From: Macrocystis pyrifera
Taxonomy: Eukaryota > Sar > Phaeophyceae > Laminariales > Laminariaceae
NCBI GenBank assembly: GCA_031763025.1
Contig: JASSKH010000017.1
Span: forward strand, 8,844,254-8,908,253
Direction: 5' to 3'
DNA: 64,000 nucleotides
Shown: positions 1-12,920 of the stretch, one piece after another
How the letters are laid out: each line of letters starts with the position of its first letter
How positions within the stretch are numbered: the stretch's first letter is position 1
Made by a program: the position numbers and the translations under genes
The notes under the pieces: generated by a model
The model's input: only the letters and a program-made list of their open reading frames with translations
What the model was told of the DNA's origin: nothing
Databases searched by the model: none

Positions 1-516
1 AATAGAGGGTTTTTAGTCAATCGTTGTAGTAGGCGATATGTCTACTAAATAGTACGGGTATGTCTGCTGGTTTCCGCCAACAACAGACCACGATTAAAGG
101 CACTCGTGCCACTGCTGTGCAAGCACAAAAAATAACAATGACATACCTTGTGCGTGGTTACCGATTATGTTGGGATGGGAAAGCAAGCCTCGCGATCGGG
201 TGTGCCTGACATTTTGTTTGCCTCAACTTTTTCGACAATCGTGTTGATGAAATATGGAGCCCCGTGGCCAAGATGATATGGCCGGCTGTTGAAAAAAAGG
301 GCAGAAGCTTAAACTTCGATGTTGACGCTCTGATCTATTTTTCTTTTAAGAAACTGCGGACGCCGAAATGTTTAGATTTGTGGCGCTACGGCGAGTTCGG
401 CTGTCGAGGTGTGCTGTCACGGCGGTCGCAATGCAACAATGCAGCATACCTATTGATAGTACTTCGGGGGCGCACGACAAAAAAGAAGAACGACATTACA
501 GTCCTAAGCAGGTCAT

Positions 517-840
517 TTTTCTTTTTTTAATCATCACTTTTACTTTCCAGCCTGACTCGTAGGAGGTTTTACCCTCAGCGATTTTCTGGACAAGCCGTGG
601 TCTCAGGCGTTGTCCCTTCTCCCCCCCGGTACGTGCCTTTATTTTTGTCCCGCATAGGGTTCAACATTCCCATTGCTCGTCGATTTTCATCGAATGTAGC
701 TAACTCACGCTCTCGCGCTTTCCGCTAATCATTTTTTTATGCAAGAAAAAGTCCCTACGAGCATGCCCTCGGTGAGACTCGAACCCACGAAAGTGATCTT
801 GATAGGCACGCGGACCACCTACCGAGCCACCGGGGTCGCA
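517..840 (-). mobile_element. SINE-like insertion with tRNA-like head
   Basis: On the minus strand the segment starts near 840 with a tRNA-like head. It has an A-box-like TGGCTCGGTAGG (828-817), a B box GGTTCGAGTCT (785-775) and a T stem GTGGG/CTCAC around the TTCGAGT loop. The acceptor stem pairs only partly and no clear anticodon stem forms, so it is not a functional tRNA. The other end is A-rich (534-517 on minus). The mirrored right-arm site (about 49,925-49,945, GGTCATGATAATG read on minus) lacks the segment. The target duplication is very short or degraded. Confidence 0.5.
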
Positions 841-1327
841 TGATAATGAAAAACAAACCTGTGGGGTCGAGGATTTCTGAAAAAAAAATAAAACGGGAAT
901 GTGTTTTTTTTTTTTTTCTGTTTCTAGTTTTGTCTTACCTGTGGGTTTCATTTACACGTATATATGCCCCCCCCTCCCTTGTCTGAGTCTCGAAAGTGGG
1001 TAGTGAGGTGTCGGATTTTGTTTTTTAGTTCACCCCCGAGCACCTACTGCAGTACAAGTATGCCTGAGAATACGGCATACGATAATAGAGACCGTTGAGT
1101 GCGCACGCGGTTTTCGGGGCTCGTTGTCTCGATAACGGTAAAGGGTGCTACAATACAGTCCAACACAATGCTTTAGGGGTAAAGGCTCTCTCTCGGCCAG
1201 ATCTTTCCGAAAACGCCTTGTTGCCGTTCGGTGCTGTATTGGCAACCTTTCCTGGTTCTGGAAAAACCGAGCGCCCGAAAGACCATCCCACCTCTGTGCG
1301 AACTCAACTCCCTTTACTATACGGTAC

Positions 1328-2511
1328 TGCGCATCCGCCGTGGGTGGTGTCCAAGGGAATGGGGGGGAGGGGGGGCAAGAGGAGGAGTGGCAGAAAACCC
1401 GACCAAAGGAATGTGGGGGGGGGGGGGGGGGGTGTACTCGATAAGAGAGATGTACTCGATCTCATGCATGGCCGTAGTCGTATGACCATAGACCCTCGCA
1501 TCCCTACAATGCCGGGACGGAGCATGTCGGGTTTTCACCGACCAGGCAGACATTGCTTGCACCAAGCGCGAAGCGCCGTGAGGTGTCCGGCGAGTCGCAT
1601 GAAGGGTGAGCTGCATCCTACTAAGAAGAATGTGGGGGGGGGGGGGGGGGCAGGAGGAGTAGAAGGGAAACTGCGGTGGGCGAAAGTAGGAAGGACACGG
1701 CAGACAGGGTAGCAAGGCACCTGGCCGACTAGGAAGTAGAACATGCCTATGCTACTCGTGCCGCCAACTGGTGCAGCTGGTTCGAACGTGGTATTCATTT
1801 GTCTTCTTTTTTTCCTCTGTGATTTTCCATTTTATTTATTTCTCTTCCTTTCTTCTGTTGATAAGCCTTATTACAGGAATCGTGTGGCGTGGGTGGATGA
1901 CGAGCCAGCTTTGCTTGTTTCTTATTGTCTGACGCCGAGGGGCGGGGCATAGTTGACGAACGCAGGACGGAGACGGCAGACAGGGTAGCAAGGTACAAGG
2001 CGGACTAGCAGGGAGAACCTGGCTATGCTACTCGGACCACAAACTGCTGCCGCTTTGTGCTTTGGTTTGCCTGTTATTTTCCCTTGGTTCTTAGTCTTAC
2101 TATGTTTACAAGTAGTTGTGTTTACTTCTTTTTTTTTCCAGCTCGTGATTTTCAAGTGTCTGCCACATCCCCTGCGGAGGGGGCACGACAGTTTGTTTCT
2201 TCTATTTTTTTTTTCTCTGTTCTTTCTCTTTCGAGTTGTCTTCTTTGTTTTCGTTTTTAGTGTGTTTTCTTTCGTTTCTCTACTTCATAGAATGTGTATG
2301 TCGTGCCTGTCGTATCCAGTATGATGACATGGCACTGCATTGTCCACTGTGCTTACTGCATACGTGGCAACGTAGGATCTCTGTGGCGTAGTTTTGTGAC
2401 CACAGAACTTGTATCTCTCCAGGATTGAAGAATCGGCACGGACACTGGTTGTGCTGGATGTCGACGGGTAGAAAGGACGGTTTAATGTGAAGCTCACACA
2501 CACTACTACGT
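1328..2511 (+). repeat. Dispersed repeat R1, copy A
   Basis: It matches 7,346-9,057 in the same orientation. Shared blocks are CATCCGCCGT..GGTGGTGTCC at the start, GGGTGGATGACGAGCC in the middle, and the segment around CGATCCAGTACGATGACATGGCA / GTATCCAGTATGATGACATGGCA near the end. It contains two internal direct repeats (about 1,696-1,780 and 1,970-2,055, starting ACGGCAGACAGGGTAGCAAGG). The mirrored right-arm sequence (about 49,430-49,450) runs straight across the insertion point, so it arrived after the arms formed. No coding capacity is seen. A poly-G-associated element is nested at 1,433-1,628. Confidence 0.7.
1433..1628 (-). mobile_element. Poly-C-tract retroelement, copy 1 (truncated)
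   Basis: In the orientation used here the constant end is ...GGCCATGCATGAGATCGAGTACA, followed by a C tract (G tract 1,415-1,432 on plus). The other end is cut at CTACTAAGAA. Both sides carry the same target sequence GAATGTGGGGG (1,409 onward and 1,629 onward), a clear target-site duplication including the G tract. R1 copy B shows the site without the element. Confidence 0.75.
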
Positions 2512-5500
2512 ACAGTAGTAGTGGCAGTACGGGTGCCTGCGACGATACGGGGAGTAAGTTTCATCAAAGCTGTTTCTGGCTGACGGGGCTTCTCGGTTGA
2601 GGAACCACAGTACCCGCTATTGATAATAACATCGTTTGTTCGTACAGTACTTTTAGTATTAGACTTGCAATAGCTACGCTATGGGATTGCTTATCGGTTA
2701 AAGAGTACCTGGTACAACTTTTTTTGACAAAGCAGTTTTTGGGTGGATTCCTAGTAGAATGGAGCTCCTCAAATCAAGTAGGAGGAGCCCCTATACGAAG
2801 AGCTTGCGCAGGCTATATATCCATCTAAATATATCATACCCCTACCGCAGCACGCGTCTATACTAGAATCAAGTTGCTTCTCCATCGAGGCAGACTCAAG
2901 CTGAAGGTGGCGTGACCACAGAAAACATAAACACATCAGTCCCGCTCGACGTCATTTTCCTCTGCTTGGTATTATATCGGCGACTGGGATTAGACTCATT
3001 CATCAACCAAGCTTCAAGTCTCATAGAAACAAGTTTTACGTACGTACGTACTCGAGATCAACATGTACGTAGGTACTTATCGATATTGAGGCATTCAAGA
3101 CTGATGAGTACCAGTATATTCGGCGAAAACCCGTCCCCTCACGTACCCCCCCTGCACGCCCAGTATCCATACACAATAATACAAACATAGTCCAATCAAA
3201 GCGGCAGACGACATGTACGGACACCTCCGCGGCATCATCGTCATAATCGTCATCTCTACTCGTACCACCACACGACGATCTGAGTCAAGATCAACAAACG
3301 CCCGGAGCAAGCAAGCAAAGAAGCTGAACGTCAACCGGGCAACCACATCAGGACGATAGGTGGAATTTCAAGCGCACCTCAATGTCGACTGATGCCCCCC
3401 CCCCCCCCTCCCCTCATGAAGCCTCGGCAAGCGTTTGATCGGAAACTCCGTCCCCTCTCCTCCTTCCCAAACCTCTGCAGCTCCGAATTGATCGGAACGG
3501 AATCGCTCGAAACCGAATCGTTCAAAACCGAGTCGCTCGACTGGTCCGTCCGCGTGGAAATAGGGGCCGCCAATCTCTGACAAGGCAAAGCAGTACACTA
3601 CGCCACATCTCCGTCCCTTCCTCCCTCCCTCCCTTCATCTCTGCACTCCACCAACACTTTCGCGCCAGCAACGCTTAAAAACAGCAAACCACGCGAAACG
3701 GCCACTGCAACGTATTATTGGTCAGCGTACTCACTCTAACGCCGATACGGTGAGCGCGCGGGAAGGGGGGGGATCAGGAGCGCAGTGGGGGGTTGTATCG
3801 GAGGGGGGGTGATAGGAAAGGGCGTTTCCTAGAAACGTTAGAGAACCCCCCCCCCCCTACTCGGAATCCGGAAACGCCTTCGATATGGCTTCATACCACT
3901 ACTGCCTGTTCGACGGGTCATATTTACTGTCCCCCAGATTGCCTTCCTCTCGGACGCATCCAATTAGCACTCCCCGCCGCACTTTCTAGTTTAGTTTTTT
4001 TCCCTCGGCCTCTATACTGCCTTCACCTCACGGCAACGTTCGTCCAATACATAGTACATGTACAGCACACCCCACCTCCCACCCCCCGTCCCCTTCGTGA
4101 TGCCCAAACTGAAACTGCTTGTCGTGGTTCTTCTATGGCGCCACTCTTACATCGTCTCTAGTTGCTACTGCTATATAGCAAGTGCCGGCAAACACGGGGG
4201 AAAATTGTTGGCTTTGGGCGACTGCGCCATCCACTCTCTGACATCGCCTGATCTCCGGCACCTTGATCATCTACCCGGTGCGTTATTGCCCACGTACTAT
4301 TAACGCTATCTTGGTCCAGGGAGCTGAAATGTCGAGGGCGCTTCGACAAGCCAAGCCTCTGCCCCCTGCATAGCACCACAGGGCCCTCAGTTACCCACGG
4401 GAGCAACAATCTGGTTCTGATGGGGGGGGGGGGGTGCATATTTCGCCCGTACTAGCAGCAAAGGCTCTCTGGTGTCGGTATGGTCGTGGTGCCTGCGTTG
4501 CCACCGGTGGCACGTGGGACGTGGGTTGGCAGATGTCACGTCAGTGCTAATACGGTACTCATGGGGGGTAGTCAACATATGCCAAGCCAAGAGGGGAAGT
4601 TTTAAACTGAAGAAACTAAAGTGTTCGTGTACGTGTACAGTAGTCACTTTGTTCGAGCATCGAACACTGCCGTGAAAACAACAACCGGGTTATCGTTGCT
4701 CGTTGTTTCAGTGAGATGTGGCGGTGTGTCTGTTGCGGGCGATCAACTGAAGCAACCTTCTTCAGCTACTTCAATTTACGTCGGCGACTGTCGTTAGAGT
4801 ATGCTTAGTTCTGACCACAAAGGCATGCCCCGAGGTACTCGTCGTCATCCTCAAAATGGGGACCACAGGGTACGCTCTGCTCCTTCCCGCTTCCATGTTC
4901 CAGATGAGACTCCATTGTACGTAAGCGAGAAGCAGCTACAGTTTAGGAAAGGGTGCCGCCCTCTATATGAACGGTTGTTGACGGACATCAACATGGTGCT
5001 AAACTTGGCGCTTAGCCGGCCTGTTGGTTAGGCATGACAGTCGACCACGGTCTTTAGCACTCTTAATGACGAAAAATCAATCGCCTAATAAGCTGGAAAC
5101 CGTCACTCTACAAACTTCCAGCACGTTGAAACAGAACCCGCTGCGCATAACGGAAATCAGCACCTGACCAACCTATGAACGGCCCCGTGTACCAGCTGAC
5201 CATCACATCATACCCCCCCCCCCCCCCCCCCCCCCCCCCGAAAATTGAAATAGCGGTAAGTACATAACATGCCTTAAAGGGATGCCAGCCATAGCTGACA
5301 GAGCTCTACGGGAGAACGTAACACAAGGGCGAGCTGGAGCAAGGTGGGATCGCGTAAGCAAGAAAGTGTGGGAGGATAGAAGTTAACCAAGAAGAGAAGC
5401 TGTCCATAGATAAGTTTGGGGGGCACAGGACAAAAGTAATAACAAGAAAAGAAGGAAGGAAAAGGCTAGCGCTAAGAATTACGGCGAAAGAGGATAAACA

Positions 5501-7130
5501 TTTAGAGATATTCGGGGGGTTAAGAGAAGGGTTAGGAATGAAAACGTATCTGCACGACCCAACGGACTTCGCGAAAAAGCTGAGTTTGCGATTTCGTGTA
5601 TGGGGCCTGGACCTGCCACAAAAAAGAAAAAGGTATACCAGTAGCCGGGAGAAGGTACTGTAGATGCACATATGTGCCCTTGTGGCAAAGCAATAGAGAG
5701 TGTCACTCACGTAGTGGGAGAGTTGTGAAATATACAAGGAGGAACAGGATGTGTTAGATATGAATAAAATGGAAGAAAGTGATATGGAGAAGTTTGGTAC
5801 ATTTAAGTAGTCCCGATAAAACGATCGCTATCCTGGGAGATAGATGGTGGCCACACGAGGCGAAACAGGAAGGGGAAAATAACAGCAAAAGCTCGATGTA
5901 CTATATGGACACAACACAATGAACGCCCAACTGTTGGAGGTATCGCTACTAGAAGTAGGAACAGTGCTCCGTCTCGAAGGGGATGCATGGTCCATAGTCT
6001 AATGACCAAGGCAAGCAACAAATTAGTACGCTCCCCTCCACGCCGATTAACTGCAAGACTGAGGCCGTTGTTAGCTTGAAAGAGACTCTACATAAGTGTT
6101 CCCGAGGTGGAGCACATGCTGCATACCTCATATGCACTTTTCTACCTGGTACACCATTGTCACCGTAAGCACACACAACGGCAAGGCCGAAAAGCAGTCG
6201 CAAACCCTCCCTTGCCTGAGAACTGTATAGCGCGGCCCACGGAATCAGTCCAGCAGAAGGCCTTGAAGTGGAATCGGAAACGCGTGGCAGCCTCCCTCGC
6301 TTCCGTCCTCAGCAAGGGGGTCCTGGGTCTTCATTCGTGCCAATCAGTCCAATCCAATCCAATCCACCGTAGTGGTCGTGGAGAATACCGTAGCGTGGGA
6401 GAAGGTCTGATGCTGGCGAAATCATCCTGCTACAGGGAACGACGAACAAAAGGAATACCATTAACAGCCACAAATTTAGGCAGGTGCCGTCATTTAGAAC
6501 AGCGAGCGACAACATGCTGGAGACATTAAAATTTCCGAGCCAAAATCCCTGCCTCGCTCCCGTACCTAGCAGTTTAGCATGGCGCCACGACACCGAACGA
6601 AGCCAAAATGTGGCCGAGCCTCCTGCCCAATAGTGGATGGCACACAACGCGCCGGCGCAGCCAACATCCGGCACGTGTGGAGCAAGCAAGGCTACTCCAG
6701 TTCATATCTGGTATATATATATATTACAAGGTTCCTCTTCGGGTTTGTGGTTGACTTGAAATACCCGGGGGGTGTCGCAAGCTGAAAAGGGAGGACACAA
6801 GAACAGACCAGGCGTTCGTCCCTCGTACCAGGTACTCACACGTCGCAACCGGGCAAGAACGAAAAACATGAAAAAGCTCTTGAAAGCTACGTAAAGACAA
6901 AGAAGTCCCCGGGCAAGCAACCGGGCGAACAGCACCGACCAGCCCAAACGAGTTGATAAGTGGTTAGAATAGGGTCTACATCGCCTTGGGTCTTGTCCTT
7001 TGTAGGCGGAGCAACGAGTTCACTGCCGCGGAGGCTTCAGGCTGAGGAGGGCCACCTCCACTGCCCCCCAAGTAATCTTCAACTAATTTGAAAGCCGCAT
7101 ATATACTTCAACCATGCCAGGAGTATGCAC

Positions 7131-9057
7131 AAAGACTTGGCATAGATGCATAGTCGAAGACCTTAGGGAGTTCCGAGCCATCGAAGGATCAACGGGACAC
7201 TTCCCCTTGGTGTTTGGAGTTGAGATCGCGCTGTGGTCTATTGCAGCAAAAAAGGCGGGGAAGTGGTACCGGGGGGTCCTCGAAGTAGCCGAATGGTTCA
7301 TGGTGAGATGGCACGAGGATGAGACACAGCTGAGTAGGCAGTGCCACGCATCCGCCGTCGGTGGTGTCCAAGGGAATGGGGGGAGGGGAGGCAACAGGAG
7401 TGGAAGGAAACCCGACCAAGGGAATGGGGGCAGGGGGGGCAACAGGACGAATAGAAGGGGAACCGGATGAGGGTAGGAATGAGACGGCAGACAAGGTAGC
7501 AAGGCACCAGGTCGACTAGTATGTGGCACATGTCTATGCTACTCGTGACGCCAACTGCTGCAGCTGGTTAAAACGTGATATTCCTTTGCTTTAGTTTTTG
7601 CTTTTGCGCTTTGATTCTCCGTGATTTTCTTATTGTTACTTTTTTTCTAGGGTTTTAGCCAAAAGGTATACCTGGCCACTTTTGGGCTAAAAGCAGTTAC
7701 CAGTACATACTAAAAACAAGTAAAAATCACACGTCAGGAGCCCTGCTATTGGCCAGACTGACATCGTACCTGATTTTGGCTCGAAAAGGCCAGGGTATAC
7801 CAGGATTTTCTACTCCGTCTAGCTTTCAACTGGTGTTGGCCAGTTTTGAACCAATCAGAGAGGCCATCGTACGTCCACTGTTTTTTCTCTGCGTACGCGT
7901 CTGCGGTCCCTCGGTTTGTATAAACTCTGTACACATACGTACGCATTTACGCACTACTTACTCTCTGTACTCGTACGTACGTATTTATGCATACATACGT
8001 ACGGTGATTTCACTTTTCTTATTTTTAGGAGTGTACGACAAAGATGTCAGGAGACAGCCTTTTCACCCCTTGACCGACAGCAACTTTGCCTCGACATGCC
8101 CCGGCTGACACCAAACTACAAGGCTTTAGTGTGGAACACTCGGCCCTACACCCTTGACAGCGCACGTTTTGCCTTGCTAGACATGTCTCTTGACATCTTT
8201 GGTGTACGATCTGCTTCAGTTGGTATGATGTATACTCTGTTGTTTTCTATGGCCTATACCCTAAAGAAAACAAAACAATTCAAGTTTTTGGAGGCCACAC
8301 CCTTGATGTTCAGGCACAATTTTTTTAATGGATTTTCATGAAAACACCGCTCGTGGCGAGTTTTTTTTACTTGGTTTTATTATTACTTGTTTTCGACCCA
8401 AAAGGATCAGATATACCTGATTTTGGCCACAGATTGTTTTTCTATATTTCTTCCTTCTTTTTTCCATGTGAAAAAAGTCCTGTTTCGTGGGTGGATGACG
8501 AGCCTGCTTTGTTTGTTTTGTACTGTCTGACGCCTCTTCTTCGGGGCTGGGGCATATCATGGTTGACGAAGGCAGAAAGGAAACGGCAGACAAGTTAGCA
8601 AGTTACCAGACCGACTAGTAGGCAGAACCTGTCTATGTTTCTCGTACCACAAACTGCTGCTGCTGCCTGGAGGGTCCTTTTTTTTTCTCCGGTTTGCCGG
8701 TTATTTCCCTTCGTTCTTAGTCTTACTCTGTATATATGTGGTGGGGTGTTGTTTATTTAGCTCGTTCTGTATTGTCTGCCAAATCTCCTACAGGGGGGCA
8801 CGACATTGTTTCCTTTTTGTATTTCGATTTGTTTCTTTGTTTCTTCCGTTTATATATTTCATAGAACATGTCGTTCCTGTCGATCCAGTACGATGACATG
8901 GCATTGCATTATCTACTCTGTTTACTGCATAACAATGTAGTATCTCTGTGGGGTAGCTTTGTGACCACATAACTTGTATCTCTCTAGGATAGAATCGGCA
9001 CGGATGTTGGATGTCGACGGGTAGAAAGAACGGTTTAGTGTAAATAACATACACACA
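7131..9057 (+). repeat. Dispersed repeat R1, copy B with extra 5' segment
   Basis: Second copy of R1 (7,346-9,057), with about 215 bases of additional unmatched sequence upstream and a 0.77-kb element inserted at 7,657-8,430. The right arm near 44,110 lacks the entire stretch. It preserves the uninterrupted form (GGAATGGGGGCAGG at 7,421-7,434) of the site occupied by a nested element in copy A. Confidence 0.68.
7657..8430. mobile_element. Terminal-inverted-repeat element nested in R1 copy B
   Basis: Copy A of R1 is continuous where copy B is interrupted here. The ends are imperfect inverted repeats of about 40 bases: GCCAAAAGGTATACCTGG...CTTTTGGGC at the left and its counterpart CCAAAATCAGGTATATCTG...CTTTTGGG on the opposite strand at the right. 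Related GGCCAG/GATTTTGGC subterminal blocks occur at 7,750-7,870. No transposase frame is present, so it looks non-autonomous. Confidence 0.6.
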
Positions 9058-11499
9058 GCATGCGTCGTGATGTCAATAACCCTTTCGCAACTGCGCCCTC
9101 CTTCCGGTGAAAAATACTTGGAATAAGAGTTGGGTATGTCATACAAACGTCTTACTGAGACGCTGCATTTCATGGAAATTTACTGATGCGTACGTACTAT
9201 CCTTCTAACGGTAGTCACAGGGAAAAGAGGAGTCATGGGCAAGTTGACACCAAACGTGTTACTACTACATAAACACGCTCAACCATTCATCGTGCTTGCT
9301 GTCTCCCGCTCCCCCCACCTCCACTTCCGGGATGACTGCGGTAGATTCAGCGATGAGAGCTTCGATGCCGTGGAGCATTACGATGCATTTCCTGCTCTCC
9401 AAAGGGGACGCCTGTGAATAGTCTCCCACACCAAGACCTACGCTGTCGCCGGCGGGCGCTTCACGGGCGTCGCTTTCATCTCCTCATACGTGAGAACGAA
9501 CGATGATTTTTTCCAGCAAAACAACCCACCACCATGTGCAATTATCCTGTGTCCTTTGTGGCTGTGGCGTGAGCATTCTTCCGACGAGTAGAGAGTAAGG
9601 GAAACATGATAGCAGAGAGAGGAGCAGGCGGAAGGTGTCACAACGTCGGTGCCGGCAGTATCGTCAGAACCGCCACCCCTCTCTGACATGCTGTAAAAAA
9701 ACCTTGCAAACCAGTCAATCGTTCGGATACAGGCCGGGGGTTGGAGATTAGTCTTTCCATCCTCACTTTTTTGTTTTACTCGTACGTTGCTTAGAGAACG
9801 CTATTTTGCCTCCCTATCCCCGCTGTAACTTTCAGATTTGTTTTAGAAGGTTAAAGTTTTAGAGTAGGGAATTTTGAGTCTGGCAAGAAGAGTTTCAATA
9901 ACATCCACCGCCAAAGGCCCCGGGGGATCGACTTTCCCTGTGGAATTCTATAGTGAGGGAGGTGGACGTTGTGGCCGTGTCCATGAGAGCTGTGTGGCTC
10001 GAGGTTGGTGGATAGCACGAGGAGACACTGAGAACGAAGAAGCAACATAAATCAGACCTTTTCTGAAAACGGCCTGAGGATACGGCTCTAGGTTGCACGG
10101 CCGCCACCAGCTACAACAGCTGGCGAAGGCCGCGAAACCGAGCACCATGCATGTGGTGCGTGAGAGGAGATTTACGTCGAATTCGACGGAGGCTGGGAGG
10201 AATAAGTTATCAAGATACTGTCTTGGTATACGGTGATATGGTGATGGTCATTGGGATTTGATCTGGGCAGAAATTCTGACTCTAAACAACTTGGTGCTGC
10301 CCAAGCACCGTTCGAGAGGCCAACAGCTCGTAGAGAGACAACTGTGGAGTCATGTTCTGGCTGATGCCCTTCTGCAACATATCAGGGATTCCTCGTAATC
10401 ACCTCGGCAGCAAATCGCGAGAGAAAGCGATTCTACTCGACCTCGCTCTGAATTGATCTGAAAAGTACTATTAATAGCTGTATTCCCAAAGACTATCTTG
10501 TCTTGTGTTGTGCCTGTTTCGCCTCGCGTGGGCGGGACTGCCACCGATAGCATATTCTTCTGGAAACCTATTGGTCGATTGTCGAATAGAACCGGAGGTG
10601 GTGGAACATCTCCAATGTAAAATACGCCTCCGATTTACAAAACTTCCCCTCTTCCGACCAACGGCCTTCAAATAACTGCTAACATTAGAGCAGAACACGT
10701 CGAACAGCCACTTGCTGCTGCTACTGCTGCTGTTGCTACGTTGTAGTTGGTATAGGTGCGCAGGGAGCGAGACTGGGTACTGCTGCTGCACTACAGACTG
10801 GATAAGACCGCACGGTACAGGCATTGCATACCTGCTGGGTACACTGCTGCGCAAGTTGAAGCAGTACGCACGTAGCGCAGGCAGTTCTGCACCAACAGGC
10901 AGGCAGTATCGTCTCACGGCAGTACGAGGTCAGTCGGTACATCCAGCATCCACCATTCACCAGCAGTGCCAGTACAAATCAGTCAAGCGTTGATCGAAAA
11001 AGGAGCACTATTAATAATATGCAGACCACTATTAATATTAATACTGCTGTCACTACTGTGCGGCGCAGTGCGGTACCAGGTACCAGGTAATCAGTCAATC
11101 GTTGATCAACTGGAAAAAAGCGGACCAGTTGGCAGATCACTACTGCTGCCGTGCGTCGGCTCTATTGATACTAATAGTAGAAGGTACGAGTGCTAGAGCG
11201 CAGAGAAATAGGAATGCCGTTGTGCTTGAGCTGCAGCCACGGAATAGACTGCGCTGGTGAGGCTACTTCTCTCAAGCGCAGGTGGTGTTACACATTCGTA
11301 CTGCTGTAGCGGTAGGCATTTTCTCAGTACAACACCTGTATCGCAGTGATACTCGTACAACATCTCAGTATCTGTCACCGGCGCAATATTGGAACACTTC
11401 CTCCGTCGTGTAGGCCCTGGAGGGAACCTGACGACGCTCCACCCCTTCAAAAAACGCCACCGCACCCACCCTGCGATGAACTGTCGTTGGCTGCAGGCT

Positions 11500-11720
11500 C
11501 ACGTTGCGGCGGCCAGGAAGGGCTCTCTCGCTACCTCCATGCGCCAGGAAATACCTCCACCGTCATCAGCTCGTCCAGTGCCTCCTTTGTATTTGCGCCC
11601 CTGCAAGCGCGCGTTTCTTATCCGCCATATTTCAGGGTCACGCCTGCGCGAGATCAAAGGGGTAAGGCATCCCCTGGGCTACGCTACTGCTACACAGGCA
11701 GCTGGGAGCCCTCTCCTGTT
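11500..11720 (+). other. Conserved block open in two frames, left arm
   Basis: It aligns with 39,725-39,945 on minus. In both arms two overlapping frames stay open: one reads SSSSASF.FAPLQ..V.YPPYFR.TP.RDQRG.ASPG, the other QEIPPP..ARPV.PL.LR. The run CATATTTCAGGG and the CACAGGCAGCTGGGAG block are near-identical. It may be a coding exon transcribed towards the centre, or a slowly evolving non-coding element. No splice context was established. Confidence 0.35.
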
Positions 11721-11930
11721 GTGCACTTTGCACTTTGGTACCTTGATGCGGCGCAAAAGCTGGAACGATCAGGTTCCACCGCGTTTTTAAAGCCTTTCTA
11801 TTGACTGTGCTTTCCATATACTGATTTTGATTGGGTAATGGCCTTTTTACGGCCCCTTTCCCCTATCACAGTAGTAACGTTTGTGCGTGAATATGGCAAC
11901 CCGCATGATTCAGAGCCTCTGATCAGTAGA

Positions 11931-12420
11931 GACAAACCTTGATAGTAGATCTTCCTGGGGTAGCTAATTAGGCACTCTGATTGGCTAGGGGTATGTTTAC
12001 GCGGCTTAATCAACTTTCGAGTATTTCTCAGCCACAGCATCCCGAGTCATCCCGAGTCAACCCAGAGTCTTCCCAAGCTCAGCATCCACGCCGGCCGAGC
12101 CAACCTAGAGTCTTATTAGTAGATCTTTATGGGGGTTTTGTGTTGGACGCCTGAAGCCGACCCTCCGACTCGAACCCTAACCCTCACCCGAACCCGAACC
12201 CTATGCCAGTGGTCAGTGCTGGGATAACTTGTTAAGACTCTAGGTTGGCTCGGCCGGCGTGGATGCTGAGCTTGGGAAGACTCTAGGTTGACTCGGGATG
12301 ACTCGGGATGCTGTGACTGAGAAATACTCGAAAGTTGATTAAGCCGCGTAAAACATACCCCCCTAGCCAATCAGAGTGCCTAATTAGCTACCCCAGGAAG
12401 ATCTACTATCAAGGTTTGTC
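11931..12420. mobile_element. 490-bp fold-back element with telomere-like spacer
   Basis: Arms of about 187 bases (11,931-12,117 and about 12,232-12,420) are near-identical inverted repeats ending GACAAACC / GGTTTGTC. The similarity is far higher than between the giant arms, so this is recent. The spacer of about 115 bases contains CCCTAACCCT and CCCGAACCC (12,172-12,203). No coding frame is seen. Confidence 0.75.
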
Positions 12421-12920
12421 CACTACTACTCTGTACTACTGATACAACAACCCAGCTACCAGCGCAGCAGAGGACAACAGCACACGGCCAAACCCACAGC
12501 AGCCTACATCCCACGCAACACACATCATACATACATAACACGTCATCAGCATATATATATATATAGCGCACCGTGCACCGCACAGCAGTAGTAGTAGTAC
12601 ACAGTACACAGCGTGGGAGCATTGCAATGCACCTTGACGAAGGAGAATGGCCAGGCACGACGCCTGACACGCTTCTTGCTCAAAGTAGTACCGGTGACGA
12701 ACAAGAAGAGTACTACTACTGTTATACCTCCAGAGCAACCAGCGGCGACCAAGACCCTCACAGCCCTCGAACGAAGGAGAGGGAGTGGGAATCGTCGGCA
12801 ACAAGACTGCTACCGGCGATCAGTCCTGTGTACGCATGCCATGAAGCTGATTCGGCCATTCGGATAGGAAAACACTCACCACTGTTGTGCCTGACAGTGT
12901 GCTACGCTGTACCTGGTAGT

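Larger units (their letters stand above)
2880..11930. other. Left-arm outer region without recognised genes
   Basis: This is collinear with 39,600-49,330 apart from insertions. It includes the empty poly-C sites (3,846-3,857; 5,213-5,239), an arm-specific stretch at about 5,260-6,090, another at about 6,700-6,985, R1 copy B, and the aligned block 6,200-6,690. Short frames in the aligned blocks shift between arms, which argues against coding. Confidence 0.5.

Noticed and set aside
756..838. Functional tRNA gene
   Set aside because: B box and T stem are good, but the anticodon stem does not form and the acceptor stem pairs only partly. Better read as a SINE head or tRNA pseudogene.
6107..6689. 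Possible gene in the aligned block shared with 44,280-44,740
   Set aside because: Similar residues appear in both arms but in different frames, with stops in one copy. This is consistent with ordinary non-coding similarity.
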